This document shows positions 1 through 46,856 of a DNA stretch of 64,000 bases, piece after piece. A model generated the notes under the pieces. That model was given only the letters and a program-made list of their open reading frames with translations. It was not told the DNA's origin and did no database searches. Source of the stretch: Triplophysa rosa (Eukaryota; Chordata; Actinopteri; Cypriniformes; Nemacheilidae); the NCBI RefSeq assembly GCF_024868665.1, contig NW_026634143.1:390190-454189 (forward strand), in the 5' to 3' direction. Both the position numbers and the translations under genes were made by a program. How positions within the stretch are numbered: position 1 is the first letter of the stretch; each line of letters starts with the position of its first letter.

Positions 1-2240
1 AAATAAGAAAGGCAAAAAATATTTAAAATATATATTTAAAACGATTTATGCAGGAATAAACGTTTCAGTTTCGTTATTTCATTGCATTTGAATTAAGTTA
101 ATGTTGCATTGGGGTTATTATTATGATGTTTTTCAGCAGAGTAAACCTTCTGTTGTATAACGTATTGTCCTGGAGATGGCGCTATCGTTCCACCTGCTCT
201 GCCTCAGTTTGTTCTCCTTACAGTGAATATAAAAGAGCCTTCCTGAATCTCTGTCTCTTCATGCTTATGAGGACTAAAATGTAACACCTTCACTTTAAAG
301 TACTTTTTTGATCTGGATGAGATCTAGGCTACTACATGAGATCAAGATCCCACAGCACTTGTATGTAGAACGGCACAGCTCAGACTGACCAATGAAAGAC
401 CACCGGACTGCTGACCGCATGAAACGTAAATATCAGTATTTTATTATTATTATAGTAACTTACAGAAGTGTATACATTTTATACAAACATATACAACTCA
501 CAACAAAAGAAAATAAAAAAAAACAATTACATAAAATATAACTTGGGGTATACATGTGAAAAGAATAACAATTATGTCAGGGGTAAAAAATCAAGTACGT
601 AGATTTAAATAACATATAATAGTCTTTTTTTTGCTTTTTTATATTGCCTAAAGTATGTCCATGCTGTTTAATTTCTCTTACAAACTGTTCAAAATTTGAC
701 TTTGACCCATCTTTCATATGTGACCCATATGTGATATATACCAAGTATAACAAAAAGTTGTACCAGAAAAGATATTGTACTCTTAGAATCACTGGTATCT
801 TGTACAAAAATAAAGATGACATCATAAAGATCAATTTGAATTAAAGTTTTTAATAATCTAGAAGAAAAACTAGAGACGTCAATCCAAAACATTTTTTAAT
901 ATATTATATACAATCAAAGAAAAGATGTCTCACAGATTCTTTTGTAACACCACAGAAGTTTCCACATACATTTCTAATGTAGCCTATCTATTACTGCAAT
1001 AATACTGTCTTTAACAATATTCATATCTTGTTATTTAGACCTTGCCATAAGTGTATTCTCTTATAGTTTATGTGATGAGCTGATTATCATATTTAACAAA
1101 TAATCCTTTATTTATTTGTCTAATTAGAAATAAAGTCTTAACCTTATGAAAAAGAGAACATTCTGCCGTACATGCAACTCAGTGGAAGGGATCCAGTGGA
1201 TTGTGTCTGTGTCCACTGTCTCCTGTTGTATGCTGACCGGACTGAAGCTCGGTGTGATGATGATCTACTGCTGTCAGCCATCTGCTTCTTGTGTGTCAGT
1301 TTGACCGTAAATGCGTCGAGTTGATGATGGGATATTTGCATTGCCACATGATTCGGTGTGGATTTTGTACTTTTGGAGAAGATTTCAACACTCTTTCAAG
1401 GAATACATTTGATTGACATCGAATTTGTTAAAAATTAGGCTATTCCAAAACATCGAAAATCTTAGATTGTGAGCTAGTTTTGGATATTTCACGCCGTGAA
1501 TTAGATTGTGAAGATGAAAAATCAGTTTCAGATTTGAGAGGTTGTGATTTCTGACTTGTAATTGTACTGTAAAAGTGAAGTAAAACACAAAGATTATAAT
1601 GTACTGCACACTGTTTGTCTATTGTACACATTCATGACTGCCATCTGCAGATTCACTCTCAAGTTTGATCAGCTACAGTACACGGTGTAGTGTAAATATG
1701 CACAGAATAAAGACATTGTTAATAATAAGTTGTCCCACACGTGGCAAAACTCAACGTTTGTTAAATATTTGATGCAAACAAAAAGACATATTAAATACTC
1801 AAATCTGGTTAGTCCATATTAGTCACAGGGCAAATAAATCATTTCTTTTAAATGATTACTTCTATGATCAGAAATGTTATCAAAGATTTGCCTGAACGAA
1901 GACAACAGAATCATTCCAAGTTCTGCTTTATTCCAACATTATTCACTCGTACCAGCACAGAGAAGATATTCTGGTGCAAATATAATGAAGAAGAAGAAGA
2001 AGAAGAGAGGGATATAGAGATTGAAGGGCAACTAAGAGCAGAACAGCAATAAGAAAGCAAAACTTTGCTCGTCTTAAATATAATTTAACGCAAACATTCA
2101 AGAACCTACACAACACCAGTGCATGAATATATTCATAAGCAGTTCATCATTTCATAAATCATAGAGTTTCATAATGTTGATATACTATATGATAACCTCA
2201 TGATATGGCATAGATTTGTGTACATGCAGAAGGGAGTCAT
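1..2240. other. Downstream flank and 3' UTR region of the left gabrd copy
   Basis: AT-rich sequence past the gabrd stop codon. It holds a short GAA-type tract near 1986-2007 and several possible polyadenylation signals on the minus strand. The small ORFs here have no recognisable domains. The same sequence recurs at 13083-15322. Confidence 0.5.
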
Positions 2241-7300
<5,060 letters not shown>

Positions 7301-8081
7301 CTGTGAGGAGAAAAACAGTTTGCTGAGTGGCCGTGGCTTTGACATGGAAGGCTAGAACAAAACCAATGAACACTTCAACACACATATTCTGCTTCATATG
7401 AAGAAACAGTCATCAATGTCTCTAATCCCGTACATGACATACTGCGGTTGTTACTATAAGATTACCAAACGGGTACCTTGTACCTGGACCTTACAGTCAA
7501 TTCAACTGATTTTGTGGGCTGAAGAGACTGAGGAGGAGGATTGTACACGTTCTTGATGTATTTGTATTTGTTATTCTTTTGGCAATGCAACATTCAGTGT
7601 TTGAGAAATTTGCTCGTGAAACAGTCCAGTTTCTGAATAGAAGCATAACAGTGTTAGGATGCTTTACTGTTTTACATCACTCCACCACAGGAACTGATGA
7701 GACAACATTATAGTTTGCAGTGGACATCACAGCAGATGCAGTAAATCTCATCACATTGTAAGTCAGCCACTAATGTTTGTTGAAACTCAAAAAATCTACT
7801 GCGTGCTTAAGAAAAAAAATCTACTATGCTTAAGGTTAGCGTGTGACGCAATCGGAGCGGAACAACCAATGCCGTTTCATAACGCAACCAGTCACAAGAC
7901 ACACGAGCCACTGCCATTTCACTGCCAACACTGACGAAACAATTCACGCACTGGCGGCAATTCTTAAGATTCTGTCGCTGTGCGCAGCGGGGGGTCTGTT
8001 GTTTGGCCTGGGAACGTTTGGAAAAATTGCACTTTTTGAATAAACAGCGTGGCTGTATCTTCCTGTTACATGTTGTGTTTT

Positions 8082-8696
8082 TGTCATGGCTCTGCTTCCT
8101 TAGTCATGTTTTTCTTGGTCCTGTAGCAGAGCCATGACAAAGTCTTTGGTTATGTGTGGAGAGAAACATATTATTGTCCGTTTGACTATAATATACTGTA
8201 CGTTCTCTCCAGTGTCTTGTCATTGGCCCCATTCCTCTCGTTTCCTCGTTATCTTTCCCTGAGTGTTTAATGTCTCACACCTGCCCCATGTCGTTATCCC
8301 TCATTTGTCAATCCCTATAAATACCCTCTTGTTTCTTTGTCTTGTGTTCGTGGATTATATGTATGTGAGTGTACTACATTGTGTATGCGGTGTTACCCTG
8401 GTTCCTGGTCTCTGCCTTGTCCTTGATGTGTGAGTTTTGTGTGTTTACCTTGTTTACCCTGTCGTGTTTTTTGTGAGACGTTTGGTCAAGTTTTTGAGTT
8501 AGGTTTTTGCTTCTTTTTGGTTTTACGTTTTGCCCCCACGTGGGAAGTCTTTTGTTTTGTGTATATATACTTCTTAGTTTCGTTTTTCCCCCATCGAGGG
8601 TGTTTAGTTTGTGTTTTTGTTAGTAATAAATATATCTTGTTTAACCCCTTCACTGCCTGCCTGCGCTTGGGTTCTTCAGCCACGAGAACCGTGACA
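8082..8696 (+). mobile_element. Solo LTR (TGTCA...TGACA family A)
   Basis: Begins TGTCATGGCTCTGC and ends CCGTGACA, flanked on both sides by the 5-bp duplication GTTTT. It is about 615 bp against 621 bp for each LTR of the full element at 22126-24977 and lies at the matching site. Only one LTR and no internal region is left. Confidence 0.88.
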
Positions 8697-9764
8697 GTTT
8701 TATCTTGTATAATATACAAACAGTCAGGTTTAGGGCTGGGGTCAGGTTACATGCTTAAATACGTCTAAATTGTGCGTACGAAATAACTAAATACGACGTC
8801 TGATTAAATTCAAAGTCATTACACCCCAATATAATATTGTGTTGTTAACGTTACTGTTGTTGGAAATTGTGATACCGGGTTGCAATATGTACCTTTTGTG
8901 GTTCTGCAAAAAGTGTACGTTACAGAGGTACATATTTCCTATGAGACCAGGTTGGATTTTTAATCAAAAACGTTGACCTCCTCACACACATCTCAATCTC
9001 CTGGGGTCTCATTTATAAAACTGTGTGGATTTCATCCGTAAAGTGTGCGCACGCACAAAAGGAAGATTTTGAGAACCTGCCAAAATTCCCTTTATAAATC
9101 CCAGTCACCAGAAGGGTGTGCGTAAATGAATCTCCATAACCATATACGTATGAAGCTCGCAATGCCTAGTTTTACTAGCCTATAGCCTCATCTGCATATC
9201 ATTTCCATATGTAGATTTCCATCCACATCACAGTACAAGACATTGATATGAGCCAATGGATCCAGCAGTGTCCATCATAATAACAAAGTGTGCACCGGTA
9301 ATACTTGCTCTCGCTAGAAATATTTTCAGAAATAAAACATTATTTTCTCAGAACACAAGTTCTGCAGTTCTAGCGCAAGTGCTAGAAATATACAGTTTCT
9401 GTACTTTTTGTTTAGCTTCTAGATGTAACCTGAGGAATATTTAATCAAATGTGTATATGAAAGCAAAAACTTATATATTTTAGTTGATTATTCTGCTTTC
9501 TTTATTACTTCAGATGTACAGATGGTCTGAAGTGTCCATACGGTTTTTAAATGGATGAAAGCATCGGGCAAATGTTCCTGATGAACAAGATGGCGCCGCA
9601 GATGGCTGCCTCGGTGTTGAGCTCTCCAGTTGTTTTAGTGTCTTTGTTAGTTTGTCCTGTTTTATGTTTTTCCCATAGAATCAGTTTCACAAGAGATGAA
9701 CTGCTGAACATCCATTTACTCGCCACGAGAGTTTTCCTCGTTCATTCTCGTGTGTGTTTACATT

Positions 9765-9765
9765 N
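9765..9765. other. Single N: probable sequence-block join
   Basis: One unknown base separates two unrelated blocks. To its left the sequence is the LINE/gabrd-intron block also found at 13083-26045; to its right is an open guanylate cyclase exon. Both the duplication and the cyclase gene end at exactly this base, so the N is best read as a scaffold gap of unknown size rather than a low-quality base. Confidence 0.85.
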
Positions 9766-11612
9766 TCTCGGCCTCCACGTGTTTGTTCTGACGCAGCTGC
9801 TTGGCCACAGATTTGGGCAACATCTGATGAAGGAGATCTTCTGCCAGACGTCGTTCTCTCTTCAGGTCTTCCGTCTTCTCCCTGAGACTCCGAGCGTAGT
9901 CCTGGATCCAGTCGGTCATTTGTTTGAAGGACAGAAGAACTACGGGGTAAATCAGACAGGCGATGGCGAGCAGGCAGATCTGCAGACTGATGGTCGACGA
10001 GACGTCTCTGGATTTGAGTTTCAGAGCCCATCCGGCGCAGACGTGAAAACACCTCAGCGTGTTCTCCAGGGCCAGCGTGAACTCTACAGAGCCATCGGAG
10101 AGGCCAAAATCTTTGCTATTGGTCAAGTTTAACTCGGTGTCCATGTTTTCCGTCCAGCAGTGCTGAAGATTTTCAGACATCTCTTTAACGACCGCCACGA
10201 GTGTCGTCGCATGCCACATTTCATCCTGAATCTCTCTTTCGCCCGTCATCAAGCGTGAGTTCAGCTCCTGAAGTGTCACGAGCCGTTTCAGAGCAAGAAC
10301 GTCTGTCCAGTCGGGGTTGAGTTTCAGGAAACCGATGTCTATTTCTTTCACGCCCCACAGAAGTAATATCTTCTCAATAGCCAGGGTAAAAACCGTGAGC
10401 CCGTCTCTCTGTGTGGCGTTGAGAAGCTCCGAAAGATCAGACTGAAGACGCTCACAAAACTCAGGCAAGTCAAGATCACAGGGCTGACCCAAAGCGTCCA
10501 CGTCCGTCTCCGTACAACATCGGCTGAGCGTGAGCATGGTGATGGACCAGGAGCTGAGGAACTCGCCCTGACCATTCTCTGATGACACACTGAGGTTTCG
10601 TAAGGTTTGGAGCTCCAGCACGAGCGCGAGGGTGACGTTGGTCCTGCAGGACGTCAGCTCTGTCAGCGCGGCTTTAGTGGACTGCCATCGAGTTAAAGAG
10701 GACTGGAAGTCCATGCTCACAGCGCACAGCAAAGCCAAGAAAGAGATGATACAAGCGATGAGAATCCTGAGAACGGTACGACTGCGACTGACACAGCTGA
10801 GCGACGAGGGCCTGTCGACAGAGAGGAAAGAAAACACTCTTGGATGAGCAACGCTGCGTTACATCGCAAACTGGGCACAATTTCCTATAATCTGCTGATA
10901 TTTTGGGTCGTTGTGGTTCGACAAATGGACACTTACTGTCAACCCAGCACTGATGGGTCAAAAAGGGCCAGCCAACCGTTGGGTTTTAAATGAACCTTTT
11001 CTGATTTAATTGAGTTTTCCCTTTTTGACCCAATGCTGGGTGGGTTAGCTCTGCGTGTTCAGTGTATGAGATTTATCCCCTGTTTTGTCAATCACCAGTT
11101 AATAAATGAAATGATGGCTCACTGAGACTTCCACATCTTCAAGCACGTGATTTGAGGTCTTTGGGTTTTGCATCGTCACAATAATAAGACAGGTAAATGA
11201 AGTAAAAGAGTACTGAGAGAGGCCTTGACAGTTCATGTGCTGCGTTTACTCTTCTGAGACACCCGTATAAACCTGTGGGACATTGACTTTATGCATCCAA
11301 CATAGCAAAAACATTTGAGTTATCTACGCTATAAATTCACACTGGAATTTTTCTCATATTTTTGGCCACTGTAAAACTTCAAATATTTGTTTTTATATTA
11401 TGAACTGAAAAATGTAAGTGGAGTAACACAATTCGTTGTATAAAAACAGAAAGAAGCAGACACAGTCACCTGCACAGGATGAAGTCAGTCTCTGTCTCCA
11501 GGGTCTTGTCTCCTGAGATCTCCTTTTGTCTTCGCCTGTGGATTTTTGTTAAAGTGCTTTTCAGAGAGGCCGATGATAAACAGTCCTTCTTCACGTAGTC
11601 CAGAGATGACAT
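9766..11612 (-). CDS. NIT-domain receptor guanylate cyclase, 5' part only, cut at the N
   Basis: Exon 1 is 11470-11612 (start MSSLDYVKK; an in-frame Met at 11663 is an alternative) and exon 2 is 10838 down to 9766. They join as FILC-R-VFSFL across a CAG|GTGACT donor and CCAAG acceptor. Visible in order: short basic cytosolic N-terminus; TM1 (RILIACIISFLALLCAV); an ectodomain of about 240 residues with four N-glycosylation sequons (NVT, NLS, NAT, NLT) and NIT-like helical spacing; TM2 (CLLAIACLIYPVVLLSF); then a coiled coil ending RLAEDLLHQMLPKSVAKQL and NKHVEAE. This last stretch is the signalling-helix linker that precedes class III cyclase catalytic domains. By family knowledge such proteins make cGMP, and the NIT domain is thought to sense small ligands; the ligand here is unknown. 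The reading frame runs straight into the N at 9765 and the catalytic domain is missing. Confidence 0.75.
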
Positions 11613-11663
11613 GACATTATTCTTGTGTTTCCAGCTAAACACTAAACATTTAAAACACATCAC

Positions 11664-12470
11664 ACATCTGTCGCACCGACTTCAGCACGAGCGGCAAAAT
11701 AAGCGCGTGATTGTGCGCGGCTCCGCTCTCTGCTGCTCTCTGTGACGTCGTTTTAATAACTGAAAGAAATAAAGAGATTTTGATTCAAATACGCTCACAG
11801 AATAGATCCAAAAATGGTAATAAATATAGGCCACGTGTCAATGAACTGATTTGTTTATCTACGGTGTAGATTTCAGAGAATCTTTTCTCTCTTTTAGGCT
11901 ACTCTTCTTTCGCTTAAACCACTATAGGCTATCACGCCAATAATCAAAAAATAGATGAAATAGCAATATTTTACTAGCCTATCTGGAGGGGGACTAAAAT
12001 ATCGATTTGAACAACCTCATACTGAACATTTTCGCGCACATGATTTAAATTGTTAATACAAATTATTTAAGACATAAAAATAAATAGGAAACGAATGTGA
12101 TACTTTCATGAATGAAAACAGATTAAGGCACGTCACAAGAGGATGGACGCATTTGATAAGGATTTGTTCATTTAATTAGCCAATTCATGCAATAAAATTA
12201 AAACGCATCAAATAATCGTTCGAAATTAATCTGAAAAAATCTAATAAATATTGCAGCTACAAAGTACTATCTGCTATTGTATATTTTATGTTATTATTAT
12301 TTTATTATTTTGATAAGTAAGAGATCGAAAAAGAATCTAACTTAAAATAATATTATCTTAAATGTTAAACCTGGTTTCACAACACAAAAAGGTAAAAGAG
12401 GTTAAAAGGCTTATAATGGAATTTTATGTTTAAAAGGCCGAAAGGCTAGTTGTGGAATAAATAAGATTCA
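11664..12470. other. Region upstream of the cyclase gene
   Basis: AT-rich, with a GC-richer stretch at 11690-11750 just upstream of exon 1 that may hold the cyclase promoter. No coding sequence is recognised. Confidence 0.35.
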
Positions 12471-13040
12471 AATCAATTTTATTTCTATAGCGCTTTTCAC
12501 AATGCGCATGGGTCCATAGCAGCTTTACAGGAGAAAATAAGAAAAACTAAAAAACACAAAAAAAGGTAAAACACAGCACAGTGCATGGTGTTTATAGAAC
12601 AAGCAAGATTATTCTAGTAAATAATATCTAATAAATGCAGTCTCCCGGTGGTTTATTTAGCATATTTTGCATTAAGTGAATGCTTGGCTGAAAAAATGCG
12701 TCTTTAATCTAGATTTAAATTGGGAGAGTGTGTCTGACCCTCGAATAGTATCGGGAAGGCTATTCCAGAGTTTAGGTGATACGTATGAGAAAGCTCCGCC
12801 CCCTTTGGTGGATTTAGTTATTCTAGGTGTTATCAAAAGTCTGGAGTTTTGAGATCTTAGAGAGCGTGATGGGTTGTAGTGTGGTAGAAGCTCTGTTATG
12901 TAGGTATAGGGGCTAAACCGTTTAAGGCTTTATAAGTAATTAAAAGAACTCTAAAGTCAATACGATACTTAATGGGTAACCAGTGTAGTCTATAAATACT
13001 GTTGACTCGTTTTATTACCGCCGGTCTTTGCGCCCCCTGC
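12471..13040. repeat. Dispersed LINE-3'-end-like repeat
   Basis: Starts with the common fish-repeat text TCAATTTTATTTCTATAGCG and CTTTTCACAATGCGCAT. It continues into sequence resembling degenerate coding of a LINE 3' end or UTR (AAGCTCCGCCCCC..., TAAGGCTTTATAAG). A related piece appears at about 58800-58950. Family assignment is uncertain. Confidence 0.5.
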
Positions 13041-13082
13041 TGGTAAACTTCATTTGTTTTAACAGGAAATGAAAACAGAGAA

Positions 13083-15322
13083 AAATAAGAAAGGCAAAAA
13101 ATATTTAAAATATATATTTAAAACGATTTATGCAGGAATAAACGTTTCAGTTTCGTTATTTCATTGCATTTGAATTAAGTTAATGTTGCATTGGGGTTAT
13201 TATTATGATGTTTTTCAGCAGAGTAAACCTTCTGTTGTATAACGTATTGTCCTGGAGATGGCGCTATCGTTCCACCTGCTCTGCCTCAGTTTGTTCTCCT
13301 TACAGTGAATATAAAAGAGCCTTCCTGAATCTCTGTCTCTTCATGCTTATGAGGACTAAAATGTAACACCTTCACTTTAAAGTACTTTTTTGATCTGGAT
13401 GAGATCTAGGCTACTACATGAGATCAAGATCCCACAGCACTTGTATGTAGAACGGCACAGCTCAGACTGACCAATGAAAGACCACCGGACTGCTGACCGC
13501 ATGAAACGTAAATATCAGTATTTTATTATTATTATAGTAACTTACAGAAGTGTATACATTTTATACAAACATATACAACTCACAACAAAAGAAAATAAAA
13601 AAAAACAATTACATAAAATATAACTTGGGGTATACATGTGAAAAGAATAACAATTATGTCAGGGGTAAAAAATCAAGTACGTAGATTTAAATAACATATA
13701 ATAGTCTTTTTTTTGCTTTTTTATATTGCCTAAAGTATGTCCATGCTGTTTAATTTCTCTTACAAACTGTTCAAAATTTGACTTTGACCCATCTTTCATA
13801 TGTGACCCATATGTGATATATACCAAGTATAACAAAAAGTTGTACCAGAAAAGATATTGTACTCTTAGAATCACTGGTATCTTGTACAAAAATAAAGATG
13901 ACATCATAAAGATCAATTTGAATTAAAGTTTTTAATAATCTAGAAGAAAAACTAGAGACGTCAATCCAAAACATTTTTTAATATATTATATACAATCAAA
14001 GAAAAGATGTCTCACAGATTCTTTTGTAACACCACAGAAGTTTCCACATACATTTCTAATGTAGCCTATCTATTACTGCAATAATACTGTCTTTAACAAT
14101 ATTCATATCTTGTTATTTAGACCTTGCCATAAGTGTATTCTCTTATAGTTTATGTGATGAGCTGATTATCATATTTAACAAATAATCCTTTATTTATTTG
14201 TCTAATTAGAAATAAAGTCTTAACCTTATGAAAAAGAGAACATTCTGCCGTACATGCAACTCAGTGGAAGGGATCCAGTGGATTGTGTCTGTGTCCACTG
14301 TCTCCTGTTGTATGCTGACCGGACTGAAGCTCGGTGTGATGATGATCTACTGCTGTCAGCCATCTGCTTCTTGTGTGTCAGTTTGACCGTAAATGCGTCG
14401 AGTTGATGATGGGATATTTGCATTGCCACATGATTCGGTGTGGATTTTGTACTTTTGGAGAAGATTTCAACACTCTTTCAAGGAATACATTTGATTGACA
14501 TCGAATTTGTTAAAAATTAGGCTATTCCAAAACATCGAAAATCTTAGATTGTGAGCTAGTTTTGGATATTTCACGCCGTGAATTAGATTGTGAAGATGAA
14601 AAATCAGTTTCAGATTTGAGAGGTTGTGATTTCTGACTTGTAATTGTACTGTAAAAGTGAAGTAAAACACAAAGATTATAATGTACTGCACACTGTTTGT
14701 CTATTGTACACATTCATGACTGCCATCTGCAGATTCACTCTCAAGTTTGATCAGCTACAGTACACGGTGTAGTGTAAATATGCACAGAATAAAGACATTG
14801 TTAATAATAAGTTGTCCCACACGTGGCAAAACTCAACGTTTGTTAAATATTTGATGCAAACAAAAAGACATATTAAATACTCAAATCTGGTTAGTCCATA
14901 TTAGTCACAGGGCAAATAAATCATTTCTTTTAAATGATTACTTCTATGATCAGAAATGTTATCAAAGATTTGCCTGAACGAAGACAACAGAATCATTCCA
15001 AGTTCTGCTTTATTCCAACATTATTCACTCGTACCAGCACAGAGAAGATATTCTGGTGCAAATATAATGAAGAAGAAGAAGAAGAAGAGAGGGATATAGA
15101 GATTGAAGGGCAACTAAGAGCAGAACAGCAATAAGAAAGCAAAACTTTGCTCGTCTTAAATATAATTTAACGCAAACATTCAAGAACCTACACAACACCA
15201 GTGCATGAATATATTCATAAGCAGTTCATCATTTCATAAATCATAGAGTTTCATAATGTTGATATACTATATGATAACCTCATGATATGGCATAGATTTG
15301 TGTACATGCAGAAGGGAGTCAT
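13083..15322. other. Downstream flank and 3' UTR region of the right gabrd copy
   Basis: Copy of 1-2240 with no differences noticed. The minus-strand transcript would read into it past the stop at 15323. No other gene is seen. Confidence 0.5.
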
Positions 15323-44833
<29,511 letters not shown>

Positions 44834-45582
44834 TATGCGCAAATATCATTGAAATATCACAAAAATGTGAATCATTTACAGTTCGTGTCCTAATATCCCG
44901 ACCGCACAGAAAACGCCATGCATCTCTCTCTCTCTCTCTCTCTCTCACGCGCGCGCGCATTGTGATGTCCGATTCGCGATCACTCGAGTCGGTTCATTGA
45001 AAATGATTCAATCGAACGATTCTCTTGATTGGTGACATGTTGGAACCATAGGCACTTCAACATTTCGCGAGTTTTTTCTTTTAATAAAATGTATCTGAAA
45101 GAAAACATCATCAATAAGATCGAATTGTAGTAATTACTCAAACTAATACAAATATAACTTATAACAAAATAAACAAAGTACAGGTAAAATGCTTCGCGTT
45201 ACTCTTTTACACAGAAGATTCATAAGAATCGGTGAATCGTGTGAAGTGTATCGCACTCGTCAGCGCTGCTGAGCAATGTCATTCCTCCTCTCCGTTCGCA
45301 TCAGATTAAAATCCTCCACACACACACACACACAGGCACACCCCGCACGATCAAACACCATCTCTTATATAACTCCAGCACTCATTTGCAGTCATCCTTT
45401 AACTCTTTACTGCTTTAAAAGCATCATTTATTAGGCTACTGTATAATTTCCACAGAACACTGAATACGGTACTCTACCCTCATTTATGAATCGACCCTTT
45501 ATCTGTTACATTCTATAACTGTTCAATCTTTTTCAAAACGTTTCCTTAATAATGTGAAATGTGAATGTTTGATGGTTTCGGG
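44834..45582 (-). promoter_or_regulatory. Likely gabrd 5' UTR and promoter region
   Basis: Placed by position only: it is the sequence directly upstream of the gabrd start and before the next mobile element. It contains the CT/CG tract and a (CA)n tract. No core promoter motif is claimed. Confidence 0.35.
44918..44961. repeat. CT and CG microsatellite near gabrd exon 1
   Basis: (CT)n followed by a short (CG)n run, about 100 bp upstream of the gabrd start codon on the transcribed strand, so in the 5' UTR or proximal promoter. A (CA)n tract lies nearby at about 45318-45334. Confidence 0.85.
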
Positions 45583-46848
45583 CAGTGCTCGAATTGAATC
45601 AAGTCTTATGCCCCCATAAGACTTGATTCAATTCAGTCCGCTCCATAAGACTTTTTTTGGTGGGGGTTAGTCTCGCAATATACAATTTATACAAAATACA
45701 CAATATATTTGATCATAATATGCATAAATATACTATTTATTAAAAACAGGCTCACATAAAATAACAGGCTTCTTTTACTGTATTTTGGATCAAATCACTG
45801 CAGGCTTGGTGAACAGAAAGGACTTTTGAACAGTACGTCCAACACAATAATTCTAGCATTATTTACCAATGTAGTATTTACTATTTTCCCTAAAAACAAC
45901 TGGATGATTGACACTTTTTGATAATAATGTTTGTTCCAAAAGACTTGCTTAAATGCAAGAAACTAGTTTATTAGATATTAAAAGTATAAATCGTGACAAG
46001 ACCGGCTGTCAGTCTGTGTGTTAGTGTTGTTGGGATTTTTCAACGATTTCAGTGCAGATTACATAGTTACATCCAGTAGGTGGCGGCAAGGGACTGTTAT
46101 GAGTGAGTCCGTCAGTCAGCAGACTATTCAACCATTTCAGTCCAAAAGTCTGCTTTATTCAGGAAGTAACTATGGCTATCAATATGTCAATCATTGCTAC
46201 TGTATTTCAAGAGTGAATCCCGCATTTATATGCCGATGTAATTCCCGAAACTTTGCAGCGTGTATGTGGCCGTTGGTCTTAGCAGCATGAAAAACAAGTT
46301 TTATACAATTCTGAATGGATTCTATACACAGAAACACTCCCTTTATAATTACTAAAAAGCTGTCACTCATCTTCATCGAGATCTCTAGCACCCCAGAACC
46401 AGGCCTAATAATAATTCACGCAAGGAATACAAAAGCCCCGACATGGAGTTGATAAATATGGTGGAAAGATATGTATAGAGAGAAAACTAGCTTCCTCTTC
46501 CCGACTGTGAGTGGATGTTTATTATTCTCCATGTTTTAGCTGAAGTTAGCTTCACCGGAGCGACGCCAATCAAGCAGTCATGTCACAATTTCCTGGGCAT
46601 AACGTTTAAAATTTAAAGAGACATGACAACTAACCCATAAACAAACTTAATATAAATTATTGTAAATAACTAATTCACAAAATTTACCATATCCATTGCA
46701 TGAATTTAATCACATTTGTCATTATCATTTTTACTCAAATAGAAATATCTGATGGACCCCCTAAGTCTATTTTTTACTTCTTATGGGGGTCCCTAATGCC
46801 TTATGGGGGGTCCCGGAACCCCCCAGCCCCCCTTCAATTCGAGCACTG
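45583..46848. mobile_element. hAT-like element with a subterminal hairpin
   Basis: Ends CAGTGCTCGAATTGAA and TTCAATTCGAGCACTG are perfect inverted repeats. Flanks GTTTCGGG (45575-45582) and GTTTTGGG (46849-46856) are an 8-bp target duplication with one mismatch. A 20-bp perfect stem with a CCCC loop sits at 45591-45634. 1.27 kb with no transposase. Confidence 0.82.
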
Positions 46849-46856
46849 GTTTTGGG

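Noticed and set aside
577..2052. Short ORFs downstream of gabrd (for example 577-834, 1144-1347, 1852-2052)
   Set aside because: AT-rich, no domain, no splice partners. One contains a poly-Glu run from a GAA microsatellite.
9551..10132. Plus-strand 193-codon ORF spanning the N
   Set aside because: It crosses a block join and is antisense to the cyclase exon for most of its length.
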